Of a DNA stretch of 64,000 bases, positions 62,294 to 64,000 are shown one piece after another. The number at the start of each line of letters is the position of its first letter. Within the stretch, counting starts at the first letter, position 1. The notes beneath the pieces were generated by a model. It was not told the DNA's origin. It worked only from the letters and a program-made list of their open reading frames with translations, and ran no database searches. The translations under genes and the position numbers were made by a program. Source of the DNA: Caprimulgus europaeus (Eukaryota; Chordata; Aves; Caprimulgiformes; Caprimulgidae); the NCBI GenBank assembly GCA_907165065.1, contig OU015528.1, positions 43,143,515-43,207,514 of the forward strand. Reading direction: 5' to 3'.

Positions 62294-63440
62294 TTTGCTG
62301 GGTTTGTGTATGTGGGGGGACTGGTTTTGATAGTAGGGGAAGGGGCTACCATGACGGCCCCTGTGAGAAGCTTCATGAAGCTCCCCTGACCCCAAGGCAG
62401 ACCTGCCTCTGGCCTCAGGCTCAGCCAGTTAGTGATAGGAAAATGCCTCATTGAATCCATATTTATGAGGGGAAGAACCAGTTTGAAAAAAAAAAGGAGA
62501 GAGAATCATCAGGAGAGACCACTGACCTGAATAAAAGACTGTGAGCATGGTTGCCATGAGGGTGGAGGAGGAGGCGAGGAGACACAGAATTTCAGGCCCA
62601 CAGATCAACATGCAGAAGAGTAGGAGGAGGTAAGTGGGGTTCCCTGTGGCCCATCCATGGAAGTTCAACAGCAGAACAGATACACATGTGTAGGTCATGG
62701 AGGACTCCATCCCACAGCCGAAAGGTGTGCCCAAGGGCAACTGTGACTTTCAGTGCTTATGGGTGAGCAAGGAGACCTCCCAGAGACACTCGGTGCCAGA
62801 GCTGGGGGAGGAGGTACGCTGGACCCGTCTGCAGCCTGTGGACGTCCCCATGCCAGAGCTAGGAGCTGTGCCTAAATAGGCCTGTGACTCCGTGGGGAGC
62901 CCACGTTGGAACACTTTGTTTCTGGACTCTTTTAGCCTGTGGGAGGGACCTCATGCCTGAAAGAGCGGCATAGACGAACTGACTGCGACCCCCATTCACA
63001 GGATCACGGAATGGTAGGAGTTGGAAGGGACCTCAGGAGATCATCCAGTCCAACCCCCCTGACAAAGCAGGTTCCCCACAGCAGGCTACACAGGAAAGCG
63101 TTCAGGCACATTTTGAACATCTCCAGAGATGGAGACTCCGCAACCTCCCTGTGCTGCTGCTGTGCAGGGAGAAGGTAGAGAAATCGGGAGCGAAGTGATT
63201 TGAGCCCGGGAAGAAGGTAGGGGTGAAGGGAAGGAGTCTCTCTATCCTACTCTGATTGATTGGTAACAAACGAAATTGATTTTTCTTCCAAGTCGAGTCT
63301 GTTTTGCCTGTGACCATTGGTGAGTGAGTCCTTCTCATTTCAACCCATGAGCCCTTTGTTGTGTTTCTCTCCCCATCTCACTGGGTGGGGGGCAGTGAGT
63401 GCAGGACTGCCTGGTCTTAGCTGTGGCCGAAACCACCGCA
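62294..63440 (+). mobile_element. ERVL-like solo LTR inserted in CR1 and itself interrupted by CR1
   Basis: Same LTR family and orientation as the one at 50.2 kb. Shared blocks in the same order are GCTGGGTTTGTG, CCTGTGAGAAGC, GTGACTCCGTGGGGAGCCCA, GAACTGACTGCGACCCCCAT, TATCCTACTCTGATTGATTG and GAGTCTGTTTTGCCTGTGAC. It is flanked by CAGGT (62289-62293) and CAGGC (63441-63445), a near-match to the family's 5-bp duplication. Both flanks are CR1 sequence that reads on if the LTR is taken out. A CR1 fragment sits inside it at 63000-63150. More diverged than the other copy, and probably older or of another subfamily. No internal viral region. Confidence 0.85.
63000..63150 (-). mobile_element. CR1 3' fragment inside the LTR
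   Basis: ACAGGATCACGGAATGGTAG, GAGTTGGAAGGGACCTCAGG, AGATCATCCAGTCCAACCCC and ATCTCCAGAGATGGAGACTC, then CGCAACCTCCCTG: the complement of a CR1 3' end. It replaces the LTR sequence expected between CCCCCATTC and the GCTGC...GGGAG block seen at 50980-51006 in the other copy. It is the youngest layer of this nest, heavily 5' truncated. Confidence 0.87.
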
Positions 63441-63676
63441 CAGGCATAAGTTAAAACAAGAGGGGTTCAGACTGGATATAGGGAGAAACTTTTTCTCTAC
63501 CAGGATGGTCAAGCAGTGGTTGCCTGGAGAGGCTATGCAGTCTCCATCCTTGGAGTCTTGATAAAAGACTTAGATAAAGTCCTGATCTGATCTTACAAAT
63601 GATCCTGCTTTGAGCAGGAGGTTGGATAGGAGATTTCCGAGGTCCTAAGGGATTTCCAAGTCTAAATTATTCTGTC
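63441..63676 (+). mobile_element. CR1 LINE, 3' end (right half of the split copy)
   Basis: Continues the CR1 from 62293 with CAGGCATAAGTTAAAACAAG, AGGGGTTCAGACTGGATATA, CCATCCTTGGAGTCTTG, GAGCAGGAGGTTGGATAGG and the terminal AAATTATTCTGTCACC. The two halves belong to one insertion separated by the LTR. Confidence 0.87.
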
Positions 63677-63762
63677 ACCATCGGATCCTTCGGTTATGCC
63701 AAGATTTCGTCCAGAGTGCACTTGTGTAGGCCAGTCAGTGGCAAGCTTGATGTGTGTCCAGT

Positions 63763-63820
63763 CAGGGGGATTGGACTAGGTGATCTTTTGAGGTCCCTTC
63801 CAATCCCTAATATTCTGTGT
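63763..63820 (+). mobile_element. Very short CR1 3' tail
   Basis: GGGGGATTGGACTAGGTGAT, CTTTTGAGGTCCCTTCCAAT and CCCTAATATTCTGTG form the last 55-60 bases of a CR1 in sense orientation. It is separate from the copy ending at about 63676, because a second terminus cannot belong to the same element. Confidence 0.82.
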
Positions 63821-64000
63821 TAAGGGCAGTCAGCATCAGTAGTATGTCGATTGCATGAAGGTAGGTTCAGTGCATAATGTGTGCTCCTTTAGAAGGCAGA
63901 GGACGAACTGTTTTTTCTTTAAATATGTGTCAGTGTCCCATCCTGCAGTAGGTGTGAGTCAATTTGGGAAAGGTTTTTTAAATTGTATTGTTTGTCAGGG

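Larger units (their letters stand above)
15740..64000 (+). other. CRADD: CRADD intron 2 (5' part, runs off the window)
   Basis: From the donor at 15740 to the window end no sequence resembles the CRADD death-domain exon (no HILN, LAQRLG or RWRQRF-like peptide in any frame). In mammals this intron is very long, and the same seems true here. The content is AT-rich non-coding DNA with CR1 fragments, two LTRs and simple repeats listed separately. Stretches with nothing recognised: 15.8-21.2, 23.8-28.6, 28.8-43.3, 46.1-50.1, 51.5-56.4 and 57.1-61.5 kb, apart from the short tracts and patches noted. No RNA gene or other host exon was found. Calling all of it intron assumes that no nested gene was missed. 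Confidence 0.8.

Noticed and set aside
15740-64000. CRADD death-domain exon
   Set aside because: Looked for peptides of the human death domain (HILNSS, LAQRLG, FIRWRQRFG) among the frames; none is present, so the exon lies beyond the window.

Overview
The window is a piece of bird autosome. Two host genes can be read directly. The first bases are the last 14 codons and stop of SOCS2 (plus strand). Further along is the CARD-encoding exon of CRADD/RAIDD (plus strand), about 15.4 kb downstream and behind a strong CpG island. SOCS2 followed by CRADD in the same orientation is the order on human 12q22 and is, from memory, shared across amniotes. Avian origin is inferred from the repeats: CR1 LINE fragments with the bird-type 3' ends are the main recognisable interspersed repeat, no SINEs are evident, and two long ERVL-like LTRs belong to a family I recall from non-galliform birds. 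I cannot name the species.

Layout. 1-46: SOCS2 coding end. 47 to about 1090: probable SOCS2 3' UTR, ending in a pyrimidine tract and an AATAAA. About 1090-11430: intergenic DNA with no gene that I can support. About 11440-12460: CpG island, the CRADD promoter and probable non-coding exon 1 (candidate donor at 12005). 12005-15433: CRADD intron 1, with an ancient CR1 scrap and a weak hint of an antisense transcript. 15434-15739: CRADD exon 2, with start codon and whole CARD. 15740-64000: the first 48 kb of CRADD intron 2. The death-domain exon is not in the window. Everything recognisable in the intron is repeat: CR1 fragments of several ages on both strands, a clean solo LTR with 5-bp flanking duplications at 50.2-51.3 kb, a three-layer insertion nest at 61.5-63.7 kb, an (AT)n microsatellite and several low-complexity tracts.

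How the genes work: SOCS2 is the substrate receptor of a Cullin-5/Elongin ubiquitin ligase that limits GH/JAK-STAT signalling. CRADD links PIDD1 to caspase-2 through a death domain and a CARD. They are neighbours but are not known to share a pathway, and nothing in the sequence suggests joint control. I found no clear sign of an undescribed system. The observations most worth following are the CpG-dense islet inside intron 2 (about 26.8-27.06 kb), the antisense candidate in intron 1, and the nested transposon layers near the right end. Nearly all other open frames look like chance or GC-driven artefacts.
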